Source: Pohlia nutans (Eukaryota > Streptophyta > Bryopsida > Bryales > Mniaceae). From it: a stretch of DNA of 64,000 nt. The notes beneath the pieces were generated by a model. The model saw nothing but the letters and a program-made list of their open reading frames with translations, was not told where the DNA came from and searched no databases. Made by a program: the position numbers and the translations under genes. The stretch is taken from contig CM040094.1 of assembly GCA_022496805.1 (NCBI GenBank), positions 4,983,501-5,047,500 on the forward strand. The letters are read 5' to 3'. This document shows positions 42,783-54,474 of this stretch, piece after piece; position 1 is the first letter of the stretch, and every line of letters starts with the position of its first letter.

Positions 42783-44908
42783 CTACATCACGAATTTCGG
42801 ACCCCACTGATTCTGCACGATTTCAGTGCCATTTCCGATATTTCAAGGGTTCGTACAGTTTTCGCACTGATTCCGCATCGTTGCGTCATTCATCGCAACT
42901 ACACTGATATGACACGATGTTCGTACAAGCGGATATAGTACTGATTCGTCACGATTGATACATCTATTGAAAACGTATGAATTCAGCACTCTTTATAGTC
43001 GTCAAATGTCGTGTTTTAATCGTCTTTAACCCCTAAATGACGGAGGGGTAAGGGCAAAACATGAATGTGTTATAAAAAATTACTTCTTCAACTTTGATGA
43101 AGTTTGGTTCAAAAGAGAAAATGAGGAGCTTGATGTTTAGTAATTTTCCATATGGTCAAATATCAAAAAATAGCTTTTTATCATCTCATAATGAATTTAG
43201 AAGCATTTAACTTCAAATATCTATCAGAATTACAAAGTTTATTTTTAGAATTTGAAATTTTGTATAATTTGTTAAAACTAGACATTCTATTCTAAAATCA
43301 AAAATTGCAAATTTTTCAATGGAGAGAACATCATTACTTTCCCCAAATAGTAAGTTTTCTAACACTAGACAATGTAGAAGTGTTTTTCTTTGAAAATTTC
43401 TCCCGGGTGGAGTTTAACTCGGATTGACATAATTCAAATTAGGTTGGAAAGTAGACTTGATTACCTATTTAAAAATGTTTTTTATTTTCTATAAAAATGT
43501 TTTTTCTATTTCGGGCAGCCCATAAAAAAAGGGCAGCGACCATAAAATGGTTGATCCGTCACTTAGGGGTTAAAACTACACTGATTCAGTGCGTTTTTCG
43601 TGCGACATCAACTTTTTCATATCTAGATTTTATTTTCTTTCTATATTTAAATTTGATAAAAATATTATTATTAAAAAATGTAAAATAATATATTAAAAAT
43701 ATAAAATAATATATTAAAAATATAAAATAATATATTAAAATAATATAAAATAATTATTTTCCTCGCTACCCACTTTAACTACACGGAAATTGCCCGAACC
43801 CACGGTGGGGCCTGCCATGGCTTTCCAACCTCTATCGCCGACGGCGGGATTTGAACCCATGACCTCCCAATTGTCAACCAAGCTTCAAACCACCAAATCA
43901 CCACAAACTCTCGATGCATAGAATGGAACTTTTTTGGTAATTATAAAAGAATGAAACCATTGGCAATTTTTTGTCATGTGTATATAATTTTTTTTTCAAA
44001 TTTTTTTTGCATTATAACGTGCAGGGCTTTTCCTTCATCTACAAATTTTTTCAGAATATTTTGTGTTTTTTTCTTTTTTGGCCAAAATTGTGATGGCAGA
44101 TCATGGCTGTGAGCTGTTTTTTTTTCAGCAGACTTTGAATGTTTTTAACTATGTGAAAAAAACTTTTTTTCCAATTTTTTTTTGCACTAGATTATGCAGG
44201 ACTTTTTCTATATCTAGGATTTTTTTCATAATATCTTTAATTTTTTAATTTTTTGCCAAAATCGTGGTGGTTGTGAGCTATTTTTTTTTGCTCCTATGAT
44301 GATAACCAATAATACCAAATTTGAATTCTAAAAATATGAAATGTTATTTCTTTGAAATTTTAATGTGTATTTCTTCTAAACTCTACAAATGTAGATCTAA
44401 AAATGTTTTGGGAAATTAAACCACAAGTATAATTTAAAGAAGATTATTGGAATATTCCAACATATTCCAAAATAATATAAAATATTTTGAAAGATTCCAA
44501 AAGATTCCAAAAGATTCCAAAATATATATTAAAATATTTTACACGGATGTCGTACGAAAATAATTTGCATTATAATAGATACTGAAATCGCACGAATATA
44601 GTGAAAGGCATTAATATGATACGTATACGATACTGAATCCGCATCAACTAAAACCGCATGTTATCCGTGTCTTATTAGCCATATAATGTAGATACACGAT
44701 TAACGCACGGATTCCATCAAGCACGACTTTCGTGTGGAAACAACACTTTTGTCATAATCATTGAAAAGACACTGCATCAACATCTTAGTAATGCATGTCA
44801 GTTCCGTACGATAACGACACTTCTAAATGTACCTATGACGTGCGGAATCAGTGTTTAACAATAAACGCACTGAAATCGTACAGAATCAGTGGGGTCTGAA
44901 ATTCCTGA
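42783..44908. mobile_element. Unclassified TIR element, copy 2 (about 2.1 kb)
   Basis: Ends ACTACATCACGAATTTC... and ...GAAATTCCTGATGTAGT, slightly longer than in copy 1 (19208-21118), with the same interior order. It has one instead of four copies of the 'gactttgaatgtttttaac' unit block, extra AT-rich 'aaaataatatatt' repeats (43680-43750), and a nested 548-bp TTAA MITE (43026-43573). A pol III B-box-like GGTTCAAATCC is present on the - strand at 43847-43857. Confidence 0.7.
43026..43573. mobile_element. TTAA MITE with documented empty site
   Basis: TTAA-CCCCTAAATGACGG...CCGTCACTTAGGGG-TTAA. The other copy of the host element has a single TTAA at 19455-19458 ('cgtctttaaaactac') and nothing else, showing exact TTAA duplication on insertion. 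Non-coding. A diverged relative lies at 60120-60535. Confidence 0.9.
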
Positions 44909-45774
44909 TGTAGTTTCCTCATCATTAGTTTCAGATCATTAATTAGTTAAATGTAAATTAGTTATTGCCCACCGAGGCAGAGGGCCCACCAAGGCGCCTC
45001 TGTGGGAGGGACTGATCAAGTACATTAACAAGTACCATGTCCTATTCAGTTTGGGTAAGGTAAACTACTTCCCATCATTGTGTCTTGGGTACTCTTGTGT
45101 ACTTGTTTTTTGGAATTGTCTGTGTATGCTTTTGCTTTTAGTTACATTTGCTTTATGTTTACCTCAACAAAATGACAGTTTGATATTGTTTTTGAGATAC
45201 TAGGACCTATAATTGTTCGAAGATTTGTATCATTTCATCTGACTCCTTTGTAATTTCTTCTTTTATAATGATGTAGGGGCTTTCACGGGTTTTGACAAAA
45301 GTTCACTAGTTGATTTTGTGGAACTTGTTTATGAAAAAACATTAACTTGCTTCTATTTTATGCATGATAGACCTATTTAACTCATATGGATGGCGGATGG
45401 TGCTCCAATACACCGTGGTAAATACCTTGATGATTGAAGACAAGCCCATTGAATCAAAAACATTATGAAAGACAAAAACAAATTATACAAATCATTCAAC
45501 AAGTATAGGCCCAATTATCTCTAAAACAATTTCAAACAGTCATTTCAAATATGCTTGCTAGAATGGGCACTATAATTGAAGCAAATGATGAGAGCACTCA
45601 ATGGTAAAAAGGTATATACTATTTTTAACTTGTATAATTTTCACTAATACATGTGTAAATTTGTAATGATATTGTAGTACACTCTAATGTGATTGCAATG
45701 CACTTTACGGTTTCCAAATCGGATCTTTTTTGAGTACACAGGCATCGTTCAAGTTTATGAATTTTTTTCCCTAT
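44909..45774. other. No intact gene; possible Tc1-like DDE scrap
   Basis: A short + strand frame at 45388-45437 reads 'MADGAPIHRGKYLDD' before a stop. DGAPxHR is the second-Asp motif context of Tc1/mariner-type transposases, so this may be a remnant, but it is only about 16 codons. 45460-45690 is an inverted relative of 41790-41888 plus 42641-42680. Otherwise AT-rich. Confidence 0.35.
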
Positions 45775-47240
45775 AGGGAAATGCTATTACGTGAGCAGTG
45801 AGCGGTGAGCGGTGAGCAGTGAGTGGAGATTTTGGAAAACAATTCTGATTTTTTTTTTATGAAGCGCCTCCTATTACCGTGGTTTTAGAGTGTAATAAAA
45901 GAAAATTTTAAGTTAATGCATGTAATAAAAGGACCTATTGCCGTGCCTTGAAGGACATGTTCCCGCGTAGTAATAACATTCAAAAGCTTCAAAACAATGA
46001 AAACATTCAAAGCATTTGAAAAATTCATCAATTTGCAATAGCTAATATTTAGGTAGTGGCTCTTTTAGTCTCACCGCATTATAAATATGAATGGAAAGAA
46101 AACAAATCAACAAGAAAACCATCAAAAGATGGAAAAGATAAATAATCTCCCACAAATCAAAATAACTATAATTCTGAGTCACTGCTAAGATCAATACCAC
46201 GTGGTTCATCACATTCACTATCAGATGAATCTGTACTAGCTTCTATAGCAAAATCGTCTACAAATGGCGTTGTACTGTACTATTATTCTCTGTTGATGGA
46301 CTATGTTGATTTTTTGGAGATGGTGGCTGTCTAGCTAGGACAGAAGCAAGTGGTTCAATATAAGGAGGAAGACAATACAATTGTGGTGGGCTTGGATAGA
46401 AATCAGCACGTCCAAAAAATGGACGTTTAGGCGATAAAAATTCCTCAGTACATCTGAAATATAAACATGCACAATAGTCATAACATGATAACATTGACAT
46501 AGTATGAAGAATAAATCAACAACAAAAAAAACATTACTATATAATTATGTGCAATTGAAATTTGGAAAGAGGAAAATGACCAAAAAGTATAGAATTTATA
46601 GAGTAGGTCACTTACATGCACTTACTTGTTGTGCTTTCGATGCTTTGGAGGCTGAATCATCCCCGCAACATCTTCAAATCCTCCTTGAAGATCTTTGGCC
46701 ACCGGTTCATCCACATCTTTGGATGTCGTAAGTGGAGTCTTCATAGTTATAAGAGGTTCTAGAACATCCTTGAAGATAGCCTCATCCTCTTCAAACCGAA
46801 AGTAGTTTCTACCGGAGTTGAGGCAAGCTTGAGCAGCTGCACCTGGAAAATAAACATTGATTGCAGTTGTTAAAAATGAATTTATATGTACTAGAATAAT
46901 CAAGAAAACAATTAATAAAGACAAGCAAATAAAATACATGCAATGACTAACCAGTCGATGCAGAGAAGTCCACAACAACATCGCCTGGTGTTGTGCAAGC
47001 TTCAATGAATTGTTGAAGTAGGCAGAGATGCTTCTCACGAGGCCCTCTCCATGGATTACTTCCATTCATTGTCAAAGACTCGTGATCCGTGTAGTTGTGT
47101 ACGATTCCATCGTCATTTAGATTAATCCCAACATCAAGTAATTCAGGATTTGATCTGAATGAGAATGCAGATTGCTTTGCTAGAGAATTTCGAGGATATT
47201 GGCGGACCAAGTGGAATTCCCCTACAAAGTGGAATTCGTA
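45775..47240. mobile_element. Third MULE fragment, right end plus methyltransferase-like gene
   Basis: A terminus-like 'gggaaatgctattacgtgagc' followed by 'agtgagcggtgagcgg' repeats resembles the right ends of the outer and inner MULEs in inverted orientation. The gene end at 46140-47221 reads toward this terminus, exactly as in the other two. The other end was not found. Sequence is well diverged from both, suggesting a separate subfamily. Confidence 0.65.
46140..47221 (-). pseudogene. Divergent beta-class methyltransferase-like gene, 5'-truncated
   Basis: Exons on the - strand, about 47221-46952, 46842-46628 and 46454-46140, have GT-AG borders at the same places as the last three exons of 26264-39725. 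It keeps NPWRGPREK, then PGDVVVDFSASTG split from AAAQACLNSGRN by a phase-1 intron, then the 'EEDEAIFKDVLEPL' segment: the motif I and motif III region of beta-class methyltransferases. A frameshift near 46260 separates the last exon from an acidic tail 'STDSSDSECDEPRGIDL' that ends in TAG. The motif IV half and the ParB-like half are absent. Confidence 0.72.
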
Positions 47241-48089
47241 AGCATATTAGACTTGACTGTGCAGTACCCATGAGTCGTTAGGGTTTGCTCCATTCTCTCT
47301 ATGGCGTTAGAGATCCACTTTCGTTGTTTATGTTAACCCTAGAGGACTGCGTGTGTTGAACTTAGCTCTTGTTTTCTTGACTAGCTCTTATAACAAGTTC
47401 AATTTTTCATTGGTGTGGGGTAATTTTGACAATTGGCACTGTTGAAATTAAAGAAGACTTCCGTAGCTTTTGTATGAAAAAAGGATTAACAAAATTGCAC
47501 AACTTTTGAGAAAATGCCACCATTGAGAAGATTGTTGAAATTCGTTCGGGGTGTTTTGTACATACGCCGAAATCAGCTTGTTCAAAAGTGCTCCAAATAT
47601 TCTGAAATTTTTAAAGAGCGTAGAGATCATCATTTTGAACATGTGCAAAAAAATTCACGTAATTTGGTGGTGTGAGGAATAAGATATGAGGGTTTGAAGT
47701 AACGTTGACATAGCCTCTTTGCAGCTCAAAAAAATCACCAAAAATCACACTTCATGAATTTTTGATTAGGAAGTACCTACATATTCACCTATCAAAATGA
47801 GGTAAGGTCTCTTTGTTGCTCATCCTACAATTCAAAGTTCAAGAACTTGAATTTCCTCACTTTTTCATTCCACTTTCTCATACTCAAAAACTACCTTTTT
47901 TGCTATTCAAGCAAACCAATGGAAAGTCAAGCATTGCAAAGTAGTTGGTGGTTTTGGGTATCATCGTAAGTAGAAATTGGTTCCACATACTGTAGACATG
48001 GGGGATATATGTATGTTGATATTGAGTCCTGGTGTACTTTTAGAAAATATGAAAGAGAAATATTTTATAAAAGTTATCATTGCCAAACA
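47241..48089. other. No gene; start of SAT-B duplication arm
   Basis: AT-rich. From about 47880 it matches the reverse complement of 7990-8060 and onward ('ttcaagcaaaccaat', 'caaagtagttggtggtttt'), marking the outer limit of the inverted SAT duplication. No coding sequence. Confidence 0.45.
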
Positions 48090-48320
48090 TTAATTCCTAA
48101 AGGATTAAAGTATTCATGGTTTCAAAATGTCGAATTCAATTGATCATATTGTGAAAATACAATTCAATGAGGCCAAATTTTATATCACCAGAATCACTGA
48201 AGTACATTGCATGCATTGGTTCAACAACAAATAAATTTGAACAAAAAGAAGTCCACATATGAGCTACTCAAAAATGCAAAAAAAAAAAAAACATAAAGCC
48301 CAATTTAGGCTCTTTGATAC

Positions 48321-48549
48321 TGTTAAAATAGAAGTCACAAATAGTTAACCTGTAGTTAACTATTAGAAACGATTTGTAGTTTCTATTTCTATTAAGGTAA
48401 AAGAATGACTTTTACTTTATTAGCTCTTAGTTATGATTTTAACTTATGAGTATATAAAGCCAACCCTTCCTCGGGTTGGGTGCCTACTTCTTCTTCTTCT
48501 TCTATAGAGCTCTATGTCTATTATATATTTATTTGTTCCTATCTCAACA
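48321..48549 (+). repeat. 5' LTR of the deleted Copia element
   Basis: 229 bp, TGTTAAAATAGAAG...TCTCAACA. It contains a TATA-like 'gagtatataaag' followed by C/T-rich 'cttcttcttctt'. Confidence 0.9.
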
Positions 48550-48837
48550 CGTTATCAGCACTGTTAGCTCTTTCACTATAGCTCTTCCACTATAGTTTTT
48601 TTCCACCATAGCTCTTTGTAGCTATTCCTCTTGCTATTTTGATATAGTTTTTTGTAGCTCTTTAGAGCTTTTGCTTTAACTCTTCATTAATAGTTTAATG
48701 CAGCTCTTTTGGTTTTGCTATTTTGCTATAGCTTTTTGTAGCTCTTGCTCTCCTTCACTTTCTTTTTGTTCTTTTCTCCTCCTTCTAAAAACTTAGAGAT
48801 AGATTAGCACAGTTGATTACTATAAAGGCCACAATTA

Positions 48838-50325
48838 TGACCACGCAACACCAACCCCGAAAAGCAGAAACAACTGCTCCTCAAGAATGCAGAGTCAAGG
48901 CCAGCTAAAGAGATTCACAACGAAGTTCAAAACCCGCCCACACCACACCCAAAGCCGGGCAATCCAAGCAGGGAGTCCCACATCTCCGAAACACCACGCC
49001 GGAAGCCAAAGGGAAACTGGAAGCCCAAGCACACATGGAACCGATCTTCCAAACCCCAAAGGTACGCAAATCCGACCAGAACCGATTGGTCTTCTCAATC
49101 GTTGAGAAAAACAGAGAAGGGAAATTGTCATAAATGCGGCAAAAAGGGTCATTATGCTAAGGAATGTCGAGCTTCTAGTTATGTCATTGCAATGTATAAG
49201 GAGTTGCAGTCACTGAGGGAAGGAAAGAGGGAAACTCACACCCTCGATGCTCCCTCTCCCACAATTAGTGAGTTAGACCCCGAAATGTACATGGTTCAGA
49301 GTAATGCCTCTGCCAACACAGCTAAAATTGTTGTGTTGGACAGCGCTTCCACTCATTCCGTTTTTCAAGACCAGGCTTACTTTGAGTTCAAAACTCAAAA
49401 TGAGCCATGGCAAACCTGTAACATAGTCACAATCGCCGGCAAACAACACTTAAAGTTTCGTGAGGGCCGGGCAGTTGTGATTCTGCCCGGGGGAGCCCCC
49501 CTCATCTGTGAAAGGGCTATGTACGCCCCGGACGCCCCTCGGAGCCTGATCAACTACCGTGACCTACGGGCTAATGACATCCACGTTTCCACTGCGGTGG
49601 AAAATGATGAAGAGGTCCTTGAGCTTAGGCGAGGGCCGCGGCGCCTCGCCATCGTACACGCGACAGCTAATGGCCTATATGAGCTTTGCATCATGCAAGC
49701 TAGCCCCCCTTGTCAAGGTGAGGAAGAGGCCAGTGGACGTCAACACGAGTGTCACCCACGCCTATCCATGGGGGGTGTCCACGCCTCTTTTCTAGCCGCC
49801 AGCTCTAAAGCCAACATTTGGCATCGCCGGTTGGGGCACCCCGGGACAACCATGATGCGGAAAATGATTCCCATCTTGACTAGTCACGATCTATGTACGA
49901 GTGATGTGCGTACTAACCAAAACCTACTAACCAAACAGTTTGAAATGAAAGTGTTGGGATGCACAGTCTTGGACTACAGATTAAACATTATGCAGATGGG
50001 AGCTTACTACTTCATCAACAAACATATGTGAAGAAACTACTTCGCACATTCAATATAGACAAACCCGGCCACGACCATATTTGAAGACAACGCGGCGTGC
50101 ATCGAGCAAGTTTCCTCCAGATTTATCAAAGCCGACTGTGTCAAACACATCAGTCCTCACCTCTTCGGCTATACTCGAGACCTCACGGAGACCAAGCAGA
50201 TCAAAGTCAAGAAGATTGCATCAGTAGACAACATCGTAGACGTCCTCACCAAGGCACTACCAGCCCCTCAGCACCGCAAGCTCATCACTGCGGCTGGTAT
50301 GAGGACTCTTACTGAACTAGAGTAA
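48838..50325 (+). pseudogene. Copia Gag-Pol remnant with large deletion
   Basis: Reads Gag tail, CCHC knuckle (CHKCGKKGHYAKEC, about 49129), protease (VLDSASTHS near 49335, with DSA in place of DSG), GAG-pre-integrase (WHRRLGHPG near 49820). It then jumps directly to late reverse transcriptase ('QFEMKVLG', 'KKLLRTFNID' after a frameshift near 50028) and RNase H end ('KVKKIASVDNIVDVLTKAL'). Integrase and most of the reverse transcriptase are missing, so it could move only with proteins supplied elsewhere. Confidence 0.88.
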
Positions 50326-50536
50326 ATTAAATGACGAACGATGACTTTACTCTTTTTCCTTCACATCATCATGAAGTTTTTAACGAGGAAGATCATCGTT
50401 CGAGGAGGAGTGTTTAGATAGACAAGGTTACCCCTCAATGAGTTATACTCTTTTCTAGATCTGTGAATTTTTCCTAACTCAGGTTTTTTGTATCACAGAA
50501 TAGTTTTTAATGAGGTAACTCCAAATCGAGGAGGAG

Positions 50537-50765
50537 TGTTAAAATAGAAGTCACAAATAGTTAACCTGTAGTTAACTATTAGAAACGATTTGTAGTTTCT
50601 ATTTCTATTAAAGTAAAAGAATGACTTTTACTTTATTAGCTCTTAGTTATAATTTTAACTTATGAGTATATAAAGCCAACCCTTCCTCGGGTTAGGTGCC
50701 TACTACTTCTTCTTCTTCTATAGAGTTCTATGTCTATTATATATTTATTTGTTCCTATCTCAGCA
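50537..50765 (+). repeat. 3' LTR of the deleted Copia element
   Basis: 229 bp, near-identical to 48321-48549, ending CTCAGCA before GATAC. Confidence 0.9.
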
Positions 50766-50915
50766 GATACCTTAGGGGTAAGTCAGTGGATTAAAGGCAA
50801 ATAAACGTTATTACATTATAGGGGTAAGATGGTGGTTTAAAGGCAAATAAACCTTATTACATAGTTTTAACAATATTTTAACTTATTCAAAATCTTTGAA
50901 TGGTGTTTGTAACTC

Positions 50916-51147
50916 GAACTTTACACTTGACCGAAAAGAGTGTCTCAAAGTGGAAACTCACCTCATACATACTCTCCTTCAACTCATTTTCAGTTCAAAA
51001 AAACGGCAAAACTAGTCTATGGTGAGTTGGAGAATAATCTAAAGCAAGACCCTACGACACTATGGGACATGGTACTCATGACCTCCCCAATGCTAGAAGA
51101 GATTTTCCGTCCAATCATGTGCCCCGACCATGGGAACTATTCAGTTA
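50916..51147. mobile_element. Degenerate relative of the 325-bp TIR element
   Basis: Interrupts DNA that is continuous in the SAT-A flank (7500-7520) after 'gtttgtaact'. Shares 'ttgaccgaaaagag' and 'atctaaagcaag' blocks with 51220-51544. Termini are not clean, so the limits are approximate. Confidence 0.4.
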
Positions 51148-51219
51148 ACTCATTTGTATGCTATCCAAATAGTGTATTGCATGATGCGTTGGAATTCTCT
51201 TTGATAACGGCCTAACAAT

Positions 51220-51544
51220 AGAGTTAACCGAAAAATCAGCTCAAAGAGGAAAGTTTTAGCAAATTCCTCTTGAACTCCTCTTGAACTCATATTGAAATAT
51301 AAATAGACCGAAAACTAGTTCAAGGTGAGTTAGGAGACAATCTAAAGCAAGCCACTGTCATTATTCTCCACACCTCGCAATGACTTCCACACCTCCTTAC
51401 CAAAGCTCCAAGCCCATGGCCCACAAGGGGACAAGTTATGACACAGACACTATTCAACCCAAACATAACTCAAAGGAGCTCAAAAGAGCCGCTTGAAAGA
51501 AGGTTGAAAAGGCATGTTCCATGGCCTTCTTTTCGGTTAACTCT
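51220..51544. mobile_element. TIR element, 325 bp, perfect 15-bp ends
   Basis: AGAGTTAACCGAAAA at the left and its exact inverse TTTTCGGTTAACTCT at the right, flanked by AAT (51217-51219, 51545-51547). The SAT-A arm has the empty site 'cctaacaatatctg' (inverse strand, near 7440-7455). The 3-bp A/T-rich duplication suggests PIF/Harbinger-type MITE; not certain. Confidence 0.75.
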
Positions 51545-51675
51545 AATATCTGAAAATTTTGGTAATAACGCAGTGGTGTGCGCACTTACACATACTCTTC
51601 AGGATGGGTCTGCCCCCGGAACAGCACAATTTGACTCATTTTTATTCTCTCAGATTAAAAAAGATAGCACCGATT

Positions 51676-53901
51676 TCAGATGACATAGTCGGACCAACCT
51701 TTGATGGTGTGGTCCATAGTCTCGCTGGGAATCTCCTTCAACTTGGTGGGGCTCTGTTTGCCACCCACAAGGCGAGCAGGGTTGCCCACGGCGGTCGTGT
51801 GAGGAGGCACATCGATCAGCACAAGAGACCCAGACCCGATTTTTGCCCCCTCTCCGATTCGAATGTTTCCCAGCAGAATGGCGCCCGCGCCGATCAGCAC
51901 TCCGTCTCCGATTTTCGGGTGCCTGTCACCATTCACGGAGCCCGTGCCGCCCAGAGTGACATTATGGAGGATGGACACGTTGCTGCCGATGGTGGCGGTC
52001 TCGCCCACCACCAACCCTGTGGCGTGGTCGAACAGCACGCCGGACCCGATCCTCGCAGCCGGGTGGATGTCCACATGGAAAACCTCCGATACCCGGCTTT
52101 GCATCAGAAACGCCAGCGAGGAGCGGCCGTTCTTCCACAGCCAATGCGACACCCTGTATGCTTGACATGCCAGAAAGCCCTTGTAATACAACAGACAGTG
52201 ACAGTATGAGGAGCATGCCGGATCCTTCGTCCTCACTGCTCTCAAATCTTCCCGGATAGCGTGTCGGATGGCCTCGTCGCTGTTGAAGATGTCCACTACC
52301 AACCCGAACAGCTGCGTGCTCAGAAGCGTGGGGTTGCTCAGTTTGTTGCTCAGATGGAACGCCAGCGCCCGCTCCAAAGACCTGCCCAAACACCGAACAA
52401 TGAGCCACATTACAAAACGAGAAAAAGAAGAAACCTCTGGGCTAGCTGCTACACTCTTTCATCTGTTTTAGAATCACAGCTTTTTGTCATAACAATTTTC
52501 AGTCGTAGTGGTATGACACCGTTTGAGAATAGTGTCGACTAAGAGCAAAGTCATCCCAAATTAAACCTCTGACATACTCTCCCATGTGAAGACAATAGCT
52601 CATTGACTTGAGAAGCTCTCACTTGTTAAAATTGACGTCAAATTTGCAAACAAGGTGTCAAGTATTCCTTTTCATGTGAAGTATTGTTTTGTGCAAGCAC
52701 TACAACATGATGAGTAATAGGTGAATAGGCAGATCTCCAATAAAAAGCTATTATAGTTTTCAGTAACTTCCTTTAGGCTGTGACACCAAAGATTGCAGTG
52801 CTGGAAAACAACAACACATCCATGAATTAACCCCTAAGCGCCTAAAACACCCAACATGGCCCATCTGCATATATCACTGAACTTTGCAACGGTGGCATTT
52901 TCTCATTTTACCTCGGTTCTCTGATTGCAATACCGGTACATCATTTTAAAGCTCTTGGTCTATACTACAAGATTAACAGTTTCAATCCTGTCAAACTGAA
53001 GGCATTTTCCCATAAACAGATGATTTGCAGAAGATGATTTGCAGCAGATGATTTGCAGCAGGGGGTCCAATTTTCCTACACTACAGAAAATACACAGTGG
53101 ACGCCTAGGGGGTTAAACTGATGGCTCACCTGTGAGATATGACTGATGAATAGAAGTAGGATGCAAGGACCGGCTCCTTCTCTGATTCCAGTCGAGCGTC
53201 CGCTTTGATCGATTGCCAAATTTCATCAACATCCTCCGTCTTGGAAGAGGTGGTTATGACTTCATTGGAGAGTGATCCGCTCAACCCTCGCGCTGATAGA
53301 TCCCCTCGAGCCTCTTGAAAAGCTGTGGCATGCCCGTTAGTTGATCGTTTGGGTTCCTCTTTGTTCACCTACAGTGAATTTTTTCAGTTTTTCAAGGGAG
53401 CCCTACTGGCGAATTGAAGATCAAAACTTGAAAAATAGATAGCATATTTGGCACTTTACAAAAAAATTACTACAAATATGTTGGCTGTACGTACCAATGA
53501 TAAGGGAAAATTAGGGTGATATACTGTATTCTTTTACCCGAATTTTCTTATAGCAACATAGCAAGCCTATTTTTCAAATAGCAAGTTAGCGATATATAGC
53601 CACAAAAGAAACTCACCTGTGCATCCGTGTCCCACCCATCCTCTTGGCCCACGAAAACCACTCGCACAGTTCCTTTTCTGTTGTTGGTTTTCTTCATAAG
53701 CTTGAGCTGAGCTCCATAGAATCGATGAGACTCATTGCTCAGAGATGATGAGGAGGAGGAGGAGGAGCATTCCGATCTCCTTGACGACGACAGTGATGAA
53801 GACCGAAGAGACAGTGACACTGGGCTGCACTTCACGCACCCTTGGGAACAAAACATGGATGGCGCTAAGGTGGCAAAAGCTAAAGACTCCATAGCCACCA
53901 T
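51676..53901 (-). CDS. Serine O-acetyltransferase, copy B (three exons)
   Basis: Same function as copy A: acetyl-CoA plus L-serine to O-acetylserine. Exons 53901-53617 (285 nt), 53368-53130 (239 nt) and 52381-51676 (706 nt) join in phase to 409 residues; exons 2 and 3 have exactly the copy A lengths, and exon 1 has one more Ser codon in the Ser run. Catalytic DIHPAA Asp and DHATG His are intact, as are GDRHPKIGDG and the terminal 'WSDYVI'. Changes are concentrated in the N-terminal leader and exon 2 ('KRSTNGH', 'GDLSARGLSGSLSNEV'). The beta-helix and C-terminus are almost unchanged, which fits purifying selection or gene conversion. No frameshift or stop: both copies look functional. Inverted relative to copy A, about 44 kb away. 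Confidence 0.93.
52827..53116. mobile_element. TTAA MITE in SAT-B intron 2, full length
   Basis: TTAA 52827-52830, CCCCTAAGCGCC..., ...GGACGCCTAGGGGG, TTAA 53113-53116. It has a small local triplication of 'agatgatttgcag' (53022-53060). Same insertion as 5911-6134 in SAT-A. Confidence 0.8.
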
Positions 53902-54136
53902 AGTCAAACTATCAATTCAGAGCATGGGCTCGACTCAGATTGCCAGAAACTCCTACTTCACAAAACACTCAACTATAATATAAAACCGGTACTTTTATTG
54001 CTTTTCCTTCTCTATTTCCTGTTCTGATTTCGGTTTTGTATGGTCCTGGTGTTCCAAGATCCAGCCTCAGAGTTCGAGTGATCTGCCCATCACATACAAC
54101 AAACCCTGCATCAGAAGATACTCGCCAACTTGATAT

Positions 54137-54366
54137 CAGTCCCTAAAGGACCAGGAAGCCCAAATTGGTTTTTTATAGTGGTTTTGAATAGATCCTACGT
54201 AGACGTCCTTTTATTCAAGTTTATTTGTTTTTTATCAACACGTGCAATGTTCTTAACTGATTGCAGTGATACAAAATTTGGTCCTATCTGAACTATACTT
54301 TTCACAATACGATTGATTGAATTTGTCATTCTAAAACTACGAATCCTTGGTTCTTTAAAGGTTAGG
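54137..54366. mobile_element. TTAA-family MITE upstream of SAT-B
   Basis: Ends 'cagtccctaaagg' and 'tttaaaggttag', diverged from TTAA plus CCCC. Interior matches 4649-4879 in inverted orientation at the same position relative to the SAT gene. Confidence 0.55.
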
Positions 54367-54474
54367 TTTGGACAGAATTGCGTGTCACTGTAAACGTACA
54401 AAACGACGGAGGACAGACTATTCACGATACAATACAGAACCAGAAAGTTTCGATTGACAAGGTTGCAATGAGGT

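Larger units (their letters stand above)
48321..50765 (+). mobile_element. Internally deleted Copia-type LTR element, 2.4 kb
   Basis: LTRs 48321-48549 and 50537-50765 (229 bp, TGTTAAAATAG...CA, a handful of differences), target duplication GATAC (48316-48320, 50766-50770), polypurine 'gaggaggagtg' before the 3' LTR, and 'cgttatcagcac' after the 5' LTR in the primer-site position. Coding remnants are in one interrupted frame set. It inserted into the MITE of the SAT-B arm after the duplication, because the A arm lacks it. Confidence 0.92.
48090..50782. mobile_element. TTAA-family MITE split by an LTR retrotransposon
   Basis: The left part 48090-48320 (TTAATTCCTAAAGG...) and right part 50771-50782 (...CTTAGGGGTAA) together match the 7602-7846 MITE of the other arm. 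The LTR element at 48321-50765 sits between them with GATAC duplications. Confidence 0.65.

Noticed and set aside
43840..43900. tRNA gene
   Set aside because: Only a B-box-like T-arm is visible; no complete cloverleaf can be drawn, so at most a tRNA-derived relic.
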